Assembly (NCBI RefSeq): GCF_900107285.1
Contig: NZ_FNPK01000005.1
Span: 62,001-126,000 of the forward strand
Direction of reading: 5' to 3'
Origin: Acinetobacter kyonggiensis
Lineage (GTDB): Bacteria; Pseudomonadota; Gammaproteobacteria; Pseudomonadales; Moraxellaceae
Length of the DNA stretch: 64,000 bases
Shown: positions 1 to 10,391 of the stretch, in pieces
Layout: each line of letters opens with the position of its first letter
Position numbering within the stretch: the first letter of the stretch is position 1
Position numbers and translations under genes: made by a program
Notes under the pieces: model-generated
Seen by the model: only the letters and a program-made list of their open reading frames with translations
What the model was told of the DNA's origin: nothing
Databases searched by the model: none

Positions 1-315
1 GTTTGGGTACATATTCAAGATGTGCTACGTGCAATTGAATTTTTAATGACCAAAGAAACTACGGCTCAGACTTTTAATGTGGTTTGCCCAGAAAAAATGA
101 CCCAAGCGCAGTTTGTGCACATTGCCGCACAGCAACTGAAACGTAAACCTTTTTTCTGTTTACCGACTTTTGTTTTGAAAGCAGTGTTGGGTGAGCAATC
201 GCAATTGGTTTTAAATGGTCAATATGTGCAACCCAAAGCATTGCAAGATGTGGGATTTGAGTTTAAATATCCCACGTTAAAACAGGCTTTGGAGGATATT
301 TTAGGGTCGAGTTAA
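1..315 (+). CDS. TIGR01777-family NAD(P)-dependent epimerase, C-terminal part
   Basis: The reading frame is open from base 1, so the gene starts before the window and only about 104 C-terminal residues are seen. The segment opens with VWVHIQDVLRAI, the conserved stretch after the cofactor domain in extended SDR epimerases of the YfcH/SulA type (TIGR01777). It ends with a PKALQDVGFEFKYPTLKQAL-like tail typical of that family. Its precise substrate is unknown in most bacteria. The stop codon overlaps the end of the convergent thiO gene by 4 bp. Family assignment is fairly firm; function is inferred only. Confidence 0.8.
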   Translation, partial: VWVHIQDVLRAIEFLMTKETTAQTFNVVCPEKMTQAQFVHIAAQQLKRKPFFCLPTFVLKAVLGEQSQLVLNGQYVQPKALQDVGFEFKYPTLKQALEDILGSS

Positions 316-1442
316 GTCGTTAAAGTATTGGCAGTCAGTCTTGTTGGACAAAAAGCCATTGGGTCGAGCAAGGTCGGTTGTTTTAGTATGAGCTGTCTTA
401 ATAGACGTGCAGATGCAGGTCCCATACATAAACCATTACGGAAATGCCCAAAGTTTGCCCATAGATTATCAAGCTCGGGCATTTTTCCAATATAGGGCAC
501 ACCTGTCGGTGAACTTGGTCTTAAGCCAGCCCATTGTTTGACGATTGGAAATGCTGCCAGTTCAGGCACCATCTCGAAGCATGCTGCTAAAATGGTCTGT
601 TTGGTTGCAGCAGTAGGCGTGGTGTCGAAACCGCAATGGGCCATGCTTGAGCCGCATACGACATGCCCATCTAAACGTGGAATTAAATACATCACGTTAT
701 TCATGCACATGGTGGGCAACCAGTTTTGTGGGGTTTTAAACAGCACCATTTGTCCTTGTACAGGCTGGACAGGAATATCTAAATCGAGTTGTTCAGACCA
801 ATGTTTAGACCAAGCGCCTGTGGTAATCACAAACTGGTCTGCGAAATAGGTTTGCTGATTTTGACTACGAATGGATTGAACTTTGCCATTTACAATATTG
901 AACTGTTCAATTGGACAGTGTTCAATAAATTCAACTTTAGGGTGCTGCTTTAAGTAGCCAATCATAGATTGTAACAATCTTGGATTACGTACATTGGCAA
1001 TCTGCGGGAAATACATGGCATGTTGAAATTGCGGATGAATGAAGGGATTCACTTGTGCCAATTGTTCTGCTTGTAAATATTCAGCGTGCTGCATCGGTTG
1101 TTGAAATTGCTGGGCGTAATTCAATCCTGTTTCAAAATCAGCTTCATCAAAAATCAGTAGACCTGTTTCATGAATTTCAAAATCAATGCCTGAAATGGGC
1201 TTTAATTTTTCATTCCAGTCTAAATACAGAGACTTTCCGTGTTGTGCCAATTGATTCACAGCATGCGGATAGCGCCACGGGTACATCGGGGAGAGAATTC
1301 CGCCACCAGCCCATGATGCGGCTTGACCTGCGTGTTGCTGATCGAAAATAATGACGGAACATCCTTGTTCCACAAGCTCTAAAGCAGACATTAAACCGCT
1401 AATACCTGCTCCAATAATGGCAATTTTCATCGCTTGCGTCAC
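312..1442 (-). CDS. thiO: FAD-dependent glycine oxidase-like protein ThiO
   Basis: This is a DAO-family flavoprotein of about 376 residues. The dinucleotide-binding motif GAGISGLMSALEL lies near residues 10-22, followed by an SWAGGGILSP stretch typical of ThiO glycine oxidases. The C-terminus has the GLRPSSPTGVPYIG signature near residue 310. ThiO oxidises glycine to iminoacetate for the thiazole ring of thiamine. The frame starts at a GTG 4 nt after AAGGA; an ATG four codons in (position 1430) is an alternative. It lies 7 nt downstream of hemB on the same strand, so co-transcription is likely. No other thi genes are visible nearby. Confidence 0.8.
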   Translation of the reverse strand: MTQAMKIAIIGAGISGLMSALELVEQGCSVIIFDQQHAGQAASWAGGGILSPMYPWRYPHAVNQLAQHGKSLYLDWNEKLKPISGIDFEIHETGLLIFDEADFETGLNYAQQFQQPMQHAEYLQAEQLAQVNPFIHPQFQHAMYFPQIANVRNPRLLQSMIGYLKQHPKVEFIEHCPIEQFNIVNGKVQSIRSQNQQTYFADQFVITTGAWSKHWSEQLDLDIPVQPVQGQMVLFKTPQNWLPTMCMNNVMYLIPRLDGHVVCGSSMAHCGFDTTPTAATKQTILAACFEMVPELAAFPIVKQWAGLRPSSPTGVPYIGKMPELDNLWANFGHFRNGLCMGPASARLLRQLILKQPTLLDPMAFCPTRLTANTLTT

Positions 1443-1448
1443 TTGTCC

Positions 1449-2504
<1,056 letters not shown>

Positions 2505-2568
2505 CTAGAATTGGCTTTTAGGGCATAAGTTAATTGCTATTTCTCAAATTAAGGTATTCGAGCAGATT

Positions 2569-3066
2569 ATGAATGATTCAGATAAAAAGTGGACAGGGAG
2601 TATTCATTTGGGTTCAAAAGTGGATATAGATGTAGTCCTCAAACAATTGTGTCATGCATTTAATAGCTCTCCTTACTTTAAACACAATGATATGTTGATG
2701 CGTGTGGTGGATGGGCAAATTGAAGCCTATATTGAAATGCAGCCTTTTATGATTGGTAATGTGGCTTTTCAAATTTTGCATGGCGGGGTCGCTGCGACGA
2801 TTCTCGATAGCATTGGCGGAATTGCGGCAATGGGCGAGTTATATAAAAAGGCGGAAGCCGATGAACTGCCAGATACCATTAAAAAGGTAACGCGTTTGGC
2901 GACTGTCGATATGCGCGTCGATTATTTGGCACCGGGTCGTGGTAAATATTTTATTGCGCGTGCTGAAACTTTACGTTTAGGTCGTAAAGGTTGCACTATG
3001 CGGATGACCTTGGTCAATGATGAAGATAAGCCGATTGCAACGGCAATCGCATCTTATGCATATTAA
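2569..3066 (+). CDS. Hotdog-fold thioesterase (PaaI/YiiD-like)
   Basis: This 165-residue protein contains HGGVAATILDSIGGIAAMG near residues 70-88, the hotdog-fold catalytic helix with the HGG motif. A later VDMRVDYLAPG strand is typical of PaaI-type acyl-CoA thioesterases. The natural acyl-CoA substrate cannot be read from sequence. It is divergent from hemB across about 100 bp and looks like a single-gene unit, ending before a perfect hairpin at 3115-3144. Confidence 0.75.
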   Translation: MNDSDKKWTGSIHLGSKVDIDVVLKQLCHAFNSSPYFKHNDMLMRVVDGQIEAYIEMQPFMIGNVAFQILHGGVAATILDSIGGIAAMGELYKKAEADELPDTIKKVTRLATVDMRVDYLAPGRGKYFIARAETLRLGRKGCTMRMTLVNDEDKPIATAIASYAY

Positions 3067-3114
3067 GTTTATTTTAAGCTTGTAAAGTTAAAATTCATAG
3101 AACTGAAAAATTTA

Positions 3115-3144
3115 TTTGGCATTGAATGACAATTCAATGCCAAA
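3115..3144. terminator. Perfect 13-bp hairpin after the thioesterase gene
   Basis: TTTGGCATTGAAT is followed by a 4-nt loop and its exact reverse complement ATTCAATGCCAAA. There is no clean T-run immediately after, so it may be a weak terminator or an RNA-stabilising hairpin. Confidence 0.5.
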
Positions 3145-3350
3145 ATCATTTTAAAGACTGATCAGTTACATTTTTATTCTCGCATCATGATTTTTTGTTA
3201 TTAAAATGCGCCATCAATATTAAATAAAAAATGACTTTCTCATCGACACCATCGCATCACATGGATGGTCTTTATAGCTGTTGGTTTTATCTCGATCAAA
3301 ACAACACCTATGATATGTGGTGACCAAGTCTGTTGGATGTAGGAATAATC

Positions 3351-4496
3351 ATGACAGATGCTCAAAACACCTTGCCAGAACCAGATGAACAAATTTCGGA
3401 TGCTGCTCTAAAAGCAAAACGAAAGAAAGCTTTAAGCATGGTCGCATTGATACTCATTATTGCTGCTGTTGCATATGCGGTATGGACTTTGTTTTTTAAT
3501 CACTCCGTCAGTACCGAAAATGCTTATGTCGGTGCAGAAACCGCATCCATTACCTCTATGGTCAACGGACAGGTTTTAGATGTGATGGTCAGTGACACCC
3601 AACAAGTCAAAAAAGGCGATCTGTTGGTGCGTGTGAATGAACGTGATGCTGAAATTGCGCTGGCACAAGCACAGGCCGAATTGATGAAAGCACAGCGTCA
3701 ATACAAACAAACGCAGGCCAATAGCAGTGCTTTAAATTCTCAGGTTTTTGTCAGCGATGACGGCATTCATAGTGCAGAAGCACAGGTGGCTAAAGCACAA
3801 GCAGAGCTGAATAAAGCGCAAAATGACTTAGCACGCCGTAGTCAACTTAGTGCCTCTGGGGCAATTTCCAAAGAAGAACTGAGTACTGCCCAGAGTGCTG
3901 TAAATAATGCACAAGCAGGTTTGGATTTGGCGAAAGCAGGCTTGGCACAAGCGCAATCGGGTCAAAAAGCGGCACAAAGCACCTTGGCTGCCAATGAAGC
4001 CTTGATCCGTGGTAGTAATGAAACTTCTGCTCCCGATGTATTGATTGCACAAGCACACTTAAAACAAGCCATCCTTGATTTAGAACGTACCAAAATTCAA
4101 GCGCCGTTTGATGGGGTGATTGCCCGTCGTAATATTCAAGTTGGACAACGTGTCGCACCGGGTACAGTGTTAATGATGTTGGTGCCTATTTCGAAATTGT
4201 ATGTCGATGCTAACTTTAAAGAAAGCCAATTGGCCAAAGTTAAAGCAGGGCAGAAAGCGGTACTGACCTCTGACTTGTATGGTGATGAGGTTGAGTTTCA
4301 TGGCACGGTTGTTGGATTTTCAGGTGGAACGGGTTCAGCATTTGCTTTAATCCCTGCACAAAATGCCACAGGTAACTGGATTAAAGTGGTGCAGCGTTTA
4401 CCTGTGCGAATTGCGCTTGACCCGAAAGAATTAGCTGAGCATCCTTTGCGTGTGGGCTTATCTATGGAAGCGAAAATTAACCTCGCTTCGAAGTAG
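3351..4496 (+). CDS. EmrA/HlyD-type membrane fusion protein
   Basis: The periplasmic adaptor of a tripartite efflux pump. A single N-terminal membrane segment (ALSMVALILIIAAVAYAVW, about residues 31-49) precedes a barrel-sandwich/biotinyl-like half (VNGQVLDVMVSDTQQVKKGD). An alanine- and glutamine-rich coiled-coil hairpin follows (about 95-235), then the second lipoyl half (FDGVIARRNIQVGQRVAPGT). The chosen ATG has AGGAA 9 nt upstream; an in-frame TTG at 3333 is less likely. It lies 6 nt before the DHA2 transporter gene and surely forms one unit with it. Acinetobacter EmrA-like proteins act in drug and osmotic-stress efflux; the substrate here is unknown. Confidence 0.88.
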   Translation: MTDAQNTLPEPDEQISDAALKAKRKKALSMVALILIIAAVAYAVWTLFFNHSVSTENAYVGAETASITSMVNGQVLDVMVSDTQQVKKGDLLVRVNERDAEIALAQAQAELMKAQRQYKQTQANSSALNSQVFVSDDGIHSAEAQVAKAQAELNKAQNDLARRSQLSASGAISKEELSTAQSAVNNAQAGLDLAKAGLAQAQSGQKAAQSTLAANEALIRGSNETSAPDVLIAQAHLKQAILDLERTKIQAPFDGVIARRNIQVGQRVAPGTVLMMLVPISKLYVDANFKESQLAKVKAGQKAVLTSDLYGDEVEFHGTVVGFSGGTGSAFALIPAQNATGNWIKVVQRLPVRIALDPKELAEHPLRVGLSMEAKINLASK

Positions 4497-4502
4497 TGGC
4501 TT

Positions 4503-6032
4503 ATGAATAATAACTACGTACCATTTGGCGACCTTAAAGGAGGGCGCCTCATCCTTGCGGCTTTTGTGTTGGCATTGGCTAACTTTATGGTCGTATTGGA
4601 TATGACCATTGCCAATGTTTCTGTGCCGCATATTACTGGCAGTTTGGCCGTTTCAAGTTCACAAGGCACATGGGTGATTACCTCCTATGCCGTTGCCGAA
4701 GCGATTTGTGTTCCACTGACTGGATGGTTGGCGGGGCGTTTTGGTGCAGTCAGGCTATTTATCATCAGTTTGATTGGCTTTACTGTTTTTTCGGTTTTAT
4801 GTGGCTTATCGACCAGTTTAGAAATGCTGGTGATGTGTCGTATTGGACAAGGGCTATTTGGTGGGCCAATTATGCCACTTAGCCAGACCTTGCTGATGCG
4901 TATTTTCCCTCCAGAAAAACAATCCCAAGCCATGGGCATGTGGGCGATGACCACCGTCGTAGGGCCGATTCTTGGCCCTATTTTAGGCGGTTCAATCAGT
5001 GATAATTTATCTTGGCACTGGATTTTCTTTATCAATATTCCAGTCGGGATTTTCTGTGCTGTTGCAGCATTACGTTTATTAAAACCTGCTGAAACAGCTA
5101 TTTCGAAAATTAGAATAGATAGTATTGGCTTATTTTTACTGATTATCTGGATTGGTGCATTGCAGTTGATGCTGGATCTAGGGCATGAAAATGATTGGTT
5201 TAATAGTACTTTTATTTGTGCTTTAGCGGTGATTACTGTCGTTGGACTGATTGTTTTTATTATTTGGGAACTGACCGAGCGGCACCCTGTAGTGAATATT
5301 CAGATCTTTCGCTATCGTAGTTTTACCATTTCAGTGTTGTCACTGGCCTTTGCGTTTGGGGCATTCTTTGCCAGTATTGTACTGATACCGCAATGGGTAC
5401 AAATTAACTTGGGCTATACTGCAACATGGGCAGGTTACCTCACTGCCACCATGGGCTTTGGTAGCTTGATGATGTCACCCATTGTGGCGAAAATGTCCAC
5501 CAAATATGATCAACGTGCTTTAGCCTGTTTTGGTTTGATGTTATTGGGGATTGTGACTCTCATGCGGTCATTCTGGACCACTGATGCGGACTTTATGACA
5601 TTGGCGTTGCCGCAAATTTTACAGGGTTTTGCCGTCCCATTTTTCTTTATTCCATTGTCAAATATGGCATTGGCTTCAGTTAAGCCACATGAAATGGCAT
5701 CTGCCGCAGGACTGATGAATTTTTTAAGAACCATGGCGGGGGCAATTGGCGCATCCATTGCGGTGACCATGTGGGATGATCAAGCAAAAGTTGCACGCAG
5801 TGAAATGGTGAGCAATTTACATCCTGAAAGTACACAAAGTACTTTGATACAAAGTGGAATGAGTCCAGATGGCGCTTTGGGTTACATTTCGAGTTTGGTT
5901 GATAAAGAGGCCTTAACCTTGTCAGCAAACCATGTGTTTTTAATCTTATCGATGGTTTTTGTTTTTGCAGGATTAATCATTTGGCTGTGTCCTAAACCTA
6001 AAGTCGGTGGTGCTAGTCAACCTATGCATTAA
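4503..6032 (+). CDS. DHA2-family MFS drug transporter (EmrB-like)
   Basis: This 509-residue inner-membrane protein has the length and 14-helix hydrophobic pattern of EmrB/QacA (DHA2) antiporters. The N-terminal helix reads FMVVLDMTIANVSVPHI. The loop motif LAGRFGAVRLF follows helix 2, and motif C VVGPILGPILGG lies near residue 155. The partner adaptor is the gene just upstream. No outer-membrane TolC is encoded here, so a shared one would be used. Confidence 0.88.
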   Translation: MNNNYVPFGDLKGGRLILAAFVLALANFMVVLDMTIANVSVPHITGSLAVSSSQGTWVITSYAVAEAICVPLTGWLAGRFGAVRLFIISLIGFTVFSVLCGLSTSLEMLVMCRIGQGLFGGPIMPLSQTLLMRIFPPEKQSQAMGMWAMTTVVGPILGPILGGSISDNLSWHWIFFINIPVGIFCAVAALRLLKPAETAISKIRIDSIGLFLLIIWIGALQLMLDLGHENDWFNSTFICALAVITVVGLIVFIIWELTERHPVVNIQIFRYRSFTISVLSLAFAFGAFFASIVLIPQWVQINLGYTATWAGYLTATMGFGSLMMSPIVAKMSTKYDQRALACFGLMLLGIVTLMRSFWTTDADFMTLALPQILQGFAVPFFFIPLSNMALASVKPHEMASAAGLMNFLRTMAGAIGASIAVTMWDDQAKVARSEMVSNLHPESTQSTLIQSGMSPDGALGYISSLVDKEALTLSANHVFLILSMVFVFAGLIIWLCPKPKVGGASQPMH

Positions 6033-6046
6033 TCTGCCGTGTTTAT

Positions 6047-6083
6047 AAAACTGTCTCTGCGTCTGAGATGCAGAGACAGTTTT
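6047..6083. terminator. Bidirectional terminator between the efflux pair and glpK
   Basis: Perfect 14-bp arms AAAACTGTCTCTGC / GCAGAGACAGTTTT surround a 9-nt loop. A-run and T-run flanks serve both convergent genes. Confidence 0.85.
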
Positions 6084-6085
6084 GA

Positions 6086-7570
6086 TTAGATGTCCGATTT
6101 TGACCGTTTTAATGCAGTTTGCCATTGATTCAAATGAAATTGGCGCTGATCAATACCCATATTGGGTTCAAAGGCCCGATCCAGTTGCCAAGATTCTGAA
6201 ATTTCAGACATATTGGAAAAAATTCCAGATTTTAAACCTGCCATAGCCGCAGCACCCCATGCGGTCGATTCCAGCATTTTGGGGCGAAGTACCGGAACAT
6301 TCAGAATGTCGGCTTGGAATTGCATCAACATATCATTTTGACTGGCACCACCGTCGACACGCAATTCTTTCAAAGGATGTGCAATATCAGATTGCATAGC
6401 GGTTAAGACATCGGAAACTTGAAAAGCAATGGATTCCAAGGCTGCTCGTGCTATATGGGCTTTATTGGTGCCACGCGACATACCACAAAGCAAAGCACGT
6501 GCATCGCTATCCCAGTGCGGTGCACCCAGACCTGTAAAGGCTGGAACCAAGACCACACCATCGGTATCTTTGACTTGGCAAGCTAGCTTTTCGACTTCAT
6601 TACTATGCTGAATAATGCCTAAACCATCGCGTAACCATTGCACAATAGCACCTGCCATAAACACACTGCCTTCAAGGGCATAGGTGGTTTGATTTTGGCA
6701 TTTCCAAGCCAGTGTGCTGAGTAATTTATTCTGACTAAATTGAACCTCATGCCCTGTGTTAAACAGCATGAAACAACCCGTACCATAGGTATTTTTCGCT
6801 GTACCAATTTCAAAGCAAGATTGACCAAATAAAGCCGATTGTTGATCCCCTAAAATACCCGTAATCGGAATATTGGCACCCAGTAGACCTGTTGCTGTAT
6901 CTGCGACATAAGTGTCGGATGAAATAATTTTAGGTAAAACAGAATGGGGGATATTAAAGAGTTCAAGTAATTCCTCATCCCACTGTTGGGTCTGTAGATT
7001 CATCAGCATGGTGCGTGAAGCATTACTGGCTTCAATGACGTGTTCCGCACCTTGAGTCAGATTCCACATTAACCAGCTATCAACCGTGCCAAAAGCGACA
7101 TGCCCTTGTTCAGCAAGTTCACGCAAACCTGCTACATTTTCCAGTAGCCAAACCAATTTCCCTGCACTGAAATAGGGGTCGATGCGTAAACCTGTTTTAT
7201 GGTGAATTTTATTGTGTAAATTTTGCAGTGTGAGTTGGTTACACCACTCCGTTGCACGACGGTCTTGCCAAATAATCGCAGGGGATAAAGGTTTACTATT
7301 TCGTTTATCCCAAACGATGGTGGTTTCCCGCTGGTTGGTCAGTCCAATCGCTTTAATGTCTTTGGCCAGAATGCGAGCCGATGCTAGAGCCTGTTGCACC
7401 ACTGCAATTTGTGTTGTCCAGATTTCTTGAGCATCTTGTTCCACCCAGCCCGAATGTGGTGTTTTGATGTGGGTTTCACGTTGGGCTGTTGCCTGAACTT
7501 TTCCATGTTCATTGAAAATAATCGCACGACTAGATGTCGTCCCCTGATCGAGTGCAAGTAAGTAACTCAT
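6086..7570 (-). CDS. glpK: Glycerol kinase
   Basis: This 494-residue FGGY-family kinase phosphorylates glycerol to sn-glycerol 3-phosphate. The N-terminal LALDQGTTSSRAIIF phosphate-binding loop, the AIGLTNQRETTIVWD stretch and the GILGDQQSALFGQ motif are all characteristic. The GLGAPHWDSDAR and LRVDGGASQND motifs lie in the C-terminal half. No glpF or glpD is adjacent. The gene converges on the EmrB-like gene and shares its terminator. Confidence 0.95.
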   Translation of the reverse strand: MSYLLALDQGTTSSRAIIFNEHGKVQATAQRETHIKTPHSGWVEQDAQEIWTTQIAVVQQALASARILAKDIKAIGLTNQRETTIVWDKRNSKPLSPAIIWQDRRATEWCNQLTLQNLHNKIHHKTGLRIDPYFSAGKLVWLLENVAGLRELAEQGHVAFGTVDSWLMWNLTQGAEHVIEASNASRTMLMNLQTQQWDEELLELFNIPHSVLPKIISSDTYVADTATGLLGANIPITGILGDQQSALFGQSCFEIGTAKNTYGTGCFMLFNTGHEVQFSQNKLLSTLAWKCQNQTTYALEGSVFMAGAIVQWLRDGLGIIQHSNEVEKLACQVKDTDGVVLVPAFTGLGAPHWDSDARALLCGMSRGTNKAHIARAALESIAFQVSDVLTAMQSDIAHPLKELRVDGGASQNDMLMQFQADILNVPVLRPKMLESTAWGAAAMAGLKSGIFSNMSEISESWQLDRAFEPNMGIDQRQFHLNQWQTALKRSKSDI

Positions 7571-7682
7571 AATTTTTTCTATTATTAGACTTGAAAAGTA
7601 AAATATTAGCTCAATTATGTAATTAAACGCATCTAGTTATGTAAAAGTTTAGAAATTACATCGTAATTTTTGACATTTATGC

Positions 7683-7688
7683 TATGAT
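7683..7688 (+). promoter_or_regulatory. Possible -10 element of ssrA
   Basis: TATGAT lies 13 nt before the mature 5' end of tmRNA. A TTGACA at 7670-7675 is too close to serve as its -35. The call is tentative; mature tmRNA 5' ends are made by RNase P, so transcription must begin somewhat upstream of 7702. Confidence 0.35.
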
Positions 7689-7701
7689 TACGCTGTACTT
7701 T

Positions 7702-8060
7702 GGGGGTGTTTCTGGCTTCGACGCTGGTGATGAAACTCATAGATGCATGCCGAGAGCGCATTTTCTCTCGTAAATCAAATTTGCATTTTTTAGTCGCAAA
7801 CGACGAATCATACGCTCTAGCTGCCTAAGGGCAGCTTGTCCGCCTCTCCGAATACTTGTGGTTAGAGAGTCCGACTGAAGCGCACGCACACAAGTCCGTA
7901 TAAAACCAAGCCTTGGGGTTTTGTACTAAATTAAGAGGATCGCGATTTGTACCCTGTTCGTCGGGTCACAAAGAGTTAAAACAATAGACGATATCTAAGC
8001 ATGTAGTATTCTCGAGCGTAGTGCTGGCGGACGCGGGTTCAACTCCCGCCACCTCCACCA
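7702..8060 (+). ncRNA. ssrA: Transfer-messenger RNA (tmRNA)
   Basis: The tRNA-like domain is complete. The 5' GGGGGUG pairs with 3' CACCUCC before ACCA, with one G-U pair. The T-arm reads GCGGGTTCAACTCCCGC and the end is an encoded CCA. The internal reading frame at 7796-7828 encodes ANDESYALAA and a TAA stop; this is the degradation tag added to proteins on stalled ribosomes. The tag ends in the hydrophobic ALAA recognised by ClpXP-type proteases. The 3' end is a classic integration site, and a tyrosine recombinase gene starts 180 bp downstream. Confidence 0.95.
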
Positions 8061-8103
8061 AATACCTTCCCGAACATGGCAAAATATGCCAAGTTTTGGA
8101 ACT

Positions 8104-8139
8104 AAAAGGCTTAATTCTAAAGGGGTTAAGCCTTTTTTT
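8104..8139 (+). terminator. Rho-independent terminator of ssrA
   Basis: AAAAGGCTTAA, an 11-nt loop, then TTAAGCCTTTTTTT. It sits 44 nt after the tmRNA CCA end. Confidence 0.85.
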
Positions 8140-8183
8140 ATGCCTAATCATAACCAAACATAAAAGCATATAGTGTTGCTTTC

Positions 8184-8233
8184 CATGTATCCCCACATGT
8201 ATCCTTTGATAAATATTGAACTCAAGGGATACA
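8184..8233 (+). promoter_or_regulatory. Repeated TGTATCC motifs upstream of the integrase
   Basis: CATGTATCC occurs at 8184-8192 and again at 8196-8204, 12 bp apart. The inverse GGATACA lies at 8227-8233, just before the integrase ATG at 8241. The spacing and position suit recombinase arm sites or an operator for self-regulation; which one cannot be told from sequence. Confidence 0.4.
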
Positions 8234-8240
8234 CGGTTAA

Positions 8241-9470
8241 ATGAAAAGATCAGAAATAAAACGCCGTCCTTTGTCTGATACTGTAATTGCCAATCTTGAA
8301 GCAGAACTAAAAGAATATCGTGAGCTTGACGGCAATGGTCTGTATATCAGAGTAAAACCCGATGGTAATAAGTCATGGCAACTTCGATATAAAAAGCCTA
8401 ATGGTAAATGGTCGTGGTTGGGCTTAGGTGGTTATCCTGAAATCAGTGGTCAATTAGCACGTAAGAAAGGCAAAGAACTTTTGGATGATGTATCCAGAGG
8501 TGAAAATCCAATCATTACTAAGCAAGAAAGAAAACTCCAAGAGCTTGAGCAAAATAACGCGACCTTTGAAATATTGGCTCGTGAATGGTTGGATACGAAA
8601 GTAAATACTTGGGTAACCGATACGATGACCCGAAATAAAGGTGCATTAGAAAAGCATATATTCCCTATTTTTGGTAAACGCTTATACACCACGATTAAAC
8701 CAATTGAATGGATGAACTTGTTAAAAGGTATACAGCAGTCACAGGGTATATATGAACAGGTGAACCGTGTCCGTGCGATGTGTCGTGATATTTATGATTT
8801 TGCTAAGGTGACAGGTCGTATTGATTACAATCCTTTAGAGGGTATTCAGAAATACCTTGAGCAAGGTAAAAAAACCAATATGGCACATGTGGATGAAAAG
8901 GAATTACCAACATTAATCCGAGCAATTAATAATTACCCCACTATGGACGTAAGAATGGGATTACAGCTTTTAGCTATGCTGTTTTGTCGCCCTAGTGAGC
9001 TAAGAGGGGCTAAATGGGATGAGTTCGATTTAGAACAAGGCTTGTGGAATATCCCTGAAGAACGAATGAAAAAACGCCGCGAGCATGTTGTACCTTTGCC
9101 TAAGCAAGCTATTGCCATACTTACTGAATTAAAAACTTATGAAACCAATTCAGAGTATTTATTCCCCAGTAGATCGGACAAGAGCAAACCAAAATCAGAT
9201 ACAGTTTTTATCATGGCTTTACGGCGCATGGGCTTTGAGGGTAGGCAGACACCACATGGTTTTAGACATATTGCCAGTACCTTGTTAAATAATCGTGGTT
9301 TTGATGAACGTCATATTGAGGCTGCTTTAGCTCATGTTAAGAATGGCGTAGCAGGGGTATATAATAAGGCCCAATACCTACAGGACAGGGCGAATATGAT
9401 GCAGTGGTATGCAGATCATTTAGAAGAAATAGCAGATCAGAGCATTATTCAATTTAAAAAAGTTAAATAA
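8241..9470 (+). CDS. P4-type tyrosine recombinase (integrase) of the ssrA island
   Basis: This 409-residue protein has an N-terminal DUF4102-like arm-binding domain (DGNGLYIRVKPDGNKSWQLRY), a core-binding domain, and a catalytic domain. The catalytic residues are visible: the Arg of FCRPSELRGAKWDEF, the His and Arg of TPHGFRH, the His of ALAHVKNGVAGVYN and a Tyr in that last stretch. The gene points away from ssrA and sits 180 bp from its 3' end, the usual place for an integrase that targets tmRNA. The last 326 bp are repeated almost exactly at 11720-12044. Confidence 0.92.
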   Translation: MKRSEIKRRPLSDTVIANLEAELKEYRELDGNGLYIRVKPDGNKSWQLRYKKPNGKWSWLGLGGYPEISGQLARKKGKELLDDVSRGENPIITKQERKLQELEQNNATFEILAREWLDTKVNTWVTDTMTRNKGALEKHIFPIFGKRLYTTIKPIEWMNLLKGIQQSQGIYEQVNRVRAMCRDIYDFAKVTGRIDYNPLEGIQKYLEQGKKTNMAHVDEKELPTLIRAINNYPTMDVRMGLQLLAMLFCRPSELRGAKWDEFDLEQGLWNIPEERMKKRREHVVPLPKQAIAILTELKTYETNSEYLFPSRSDKSKPKSDTVFIMALRRMGFEGRQTPHGFRHIASTLLNNRGFDERHIEAALAHVKNGVAGVYNKAQYLQDRANMMQWYADHLEEIADQSIIQFKKVK

Positions 9471-9484
9471 TATCGAGATAAAAA

Positions 9485-10387
9485 ATGCAAATGAAAAGAG
9501 GCGTAAGAGAATATTCACATGAGGAATTTTTGGAAATTTTAAATAGTCGTGAATATAAGAATGATCATCAAAAAGTTACTCATGAATTAGCCTGTCATTT
9601 GGAAATTTTTGAAGCTCAATTTTCAGGAACACATTTTCGTCATGCTTATTCGCTAATTAATACAGTACTTGTGGATTTCTTTGTAAGTAAACAGAATCTA
9701 TATGATTATGAAAATATCGAATATCTTCACGAGGATTTATGTGAATGGAGAAACAGTGAGTTTGAAAAGATTTTGAAGGAGGAAAATGTTGACCTTGAAA
9801 AGTTTAAATTTCATTTTTTTAAATATTCAGATTTCTGTTATGAGTTATTTAGTTATAAACAGATAGATGGAATATATTTTTTAGAGTTACCTGATGAAAA
9901 AATAATTAAACTTGAAGAAGCTGATTTTTTCGCATTATGTATTTTTACTTACCACAGACTACACCCTACATCACATAAAGATCATGGCTATTGGTATTTG
10001 AGTGAGGAGGATGCTTATGATAAATGGTTATCTATAGAAAAATTACAAAAATTAATGCCCGTGACATTTCATTATGACAAAGTTTTAAATACTGAATATT
10101 GGTTTTCTATTATTAATGAATTATTTATCTATTTTCAAAATGCATTGATAAGAAGCGGACATAAAATTGCTCTAAGTAAGGAAAAATCACGTTTAGCTAA
10201 AATAAAGGCGGAAAGGTATAAGCAGGAAACAGCTAAAAATTTTAAAAATATCGAGGAATTATGGGATAGTGGTAACTGGGAAAAAGCAACAAAATGTGCA
10301 CAAGATATTTTTGATTTAGATGGGGTCGCACTACCCTACAATACTGTTTATAGATATATTCTTGAGTACAAAAAATCTAAAAAATGA
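9485..10387 (+). CDS. Uncharacterised cargo protein of element 1
   Basis: This 300-residue protein is acidic, aromatic-rich and has no signal peptide or obvious membrane segment. I do not recognise the family. It starts 14 nt after the integrase stop. The N-terminal half is rich in helical Glu/Lys stretches. Residues 235-260 (LSKEKSRLAKIKAERYKQET) look like a charged helix or short coiled coil. Codon use is much more AT-rich than the surrounding core genes. Its slot between integrase and AlpA-like regulator is where small integrative elements often carry variable cargo, including phage defence genes; that role is inference from position only. Confidence 0.75.
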   Translation: MQMKRGVREYSHEEFLEILNSREYKNDHQKVTHELACHLEIFEAQFSGTHFRHAYSLINTVLVDFFVSKQNLYDYENIEYLHEDLCEWRNSEFEKILKEENVDLEKFKFHFFKYSDFCYELFSYKQIDGIYFLELPDEKIIKLEEADFFALCIFTYHRLHPTSHKDHGYWYLSEEDAYDKWLSIEKLQKLMPVTFHYDKVLNTEYWFSIINELFIYFQNALIRSGHKIALSKEKSRLAKIKAERYKQETAKNFKNIEELWDSGNWEKATKCAQDIFDLDGVALPYNTVYRYILEYKKSKK

Positions 10388-10391
10388 ATTT

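Noticed and set aside
7670-7688. TTGACA and TATGAT as a paired sigma-70 promoter for ssrA
   Set aside because: They are only 7 bp apart, far from the required 16-18 bp, so they cannot act together.
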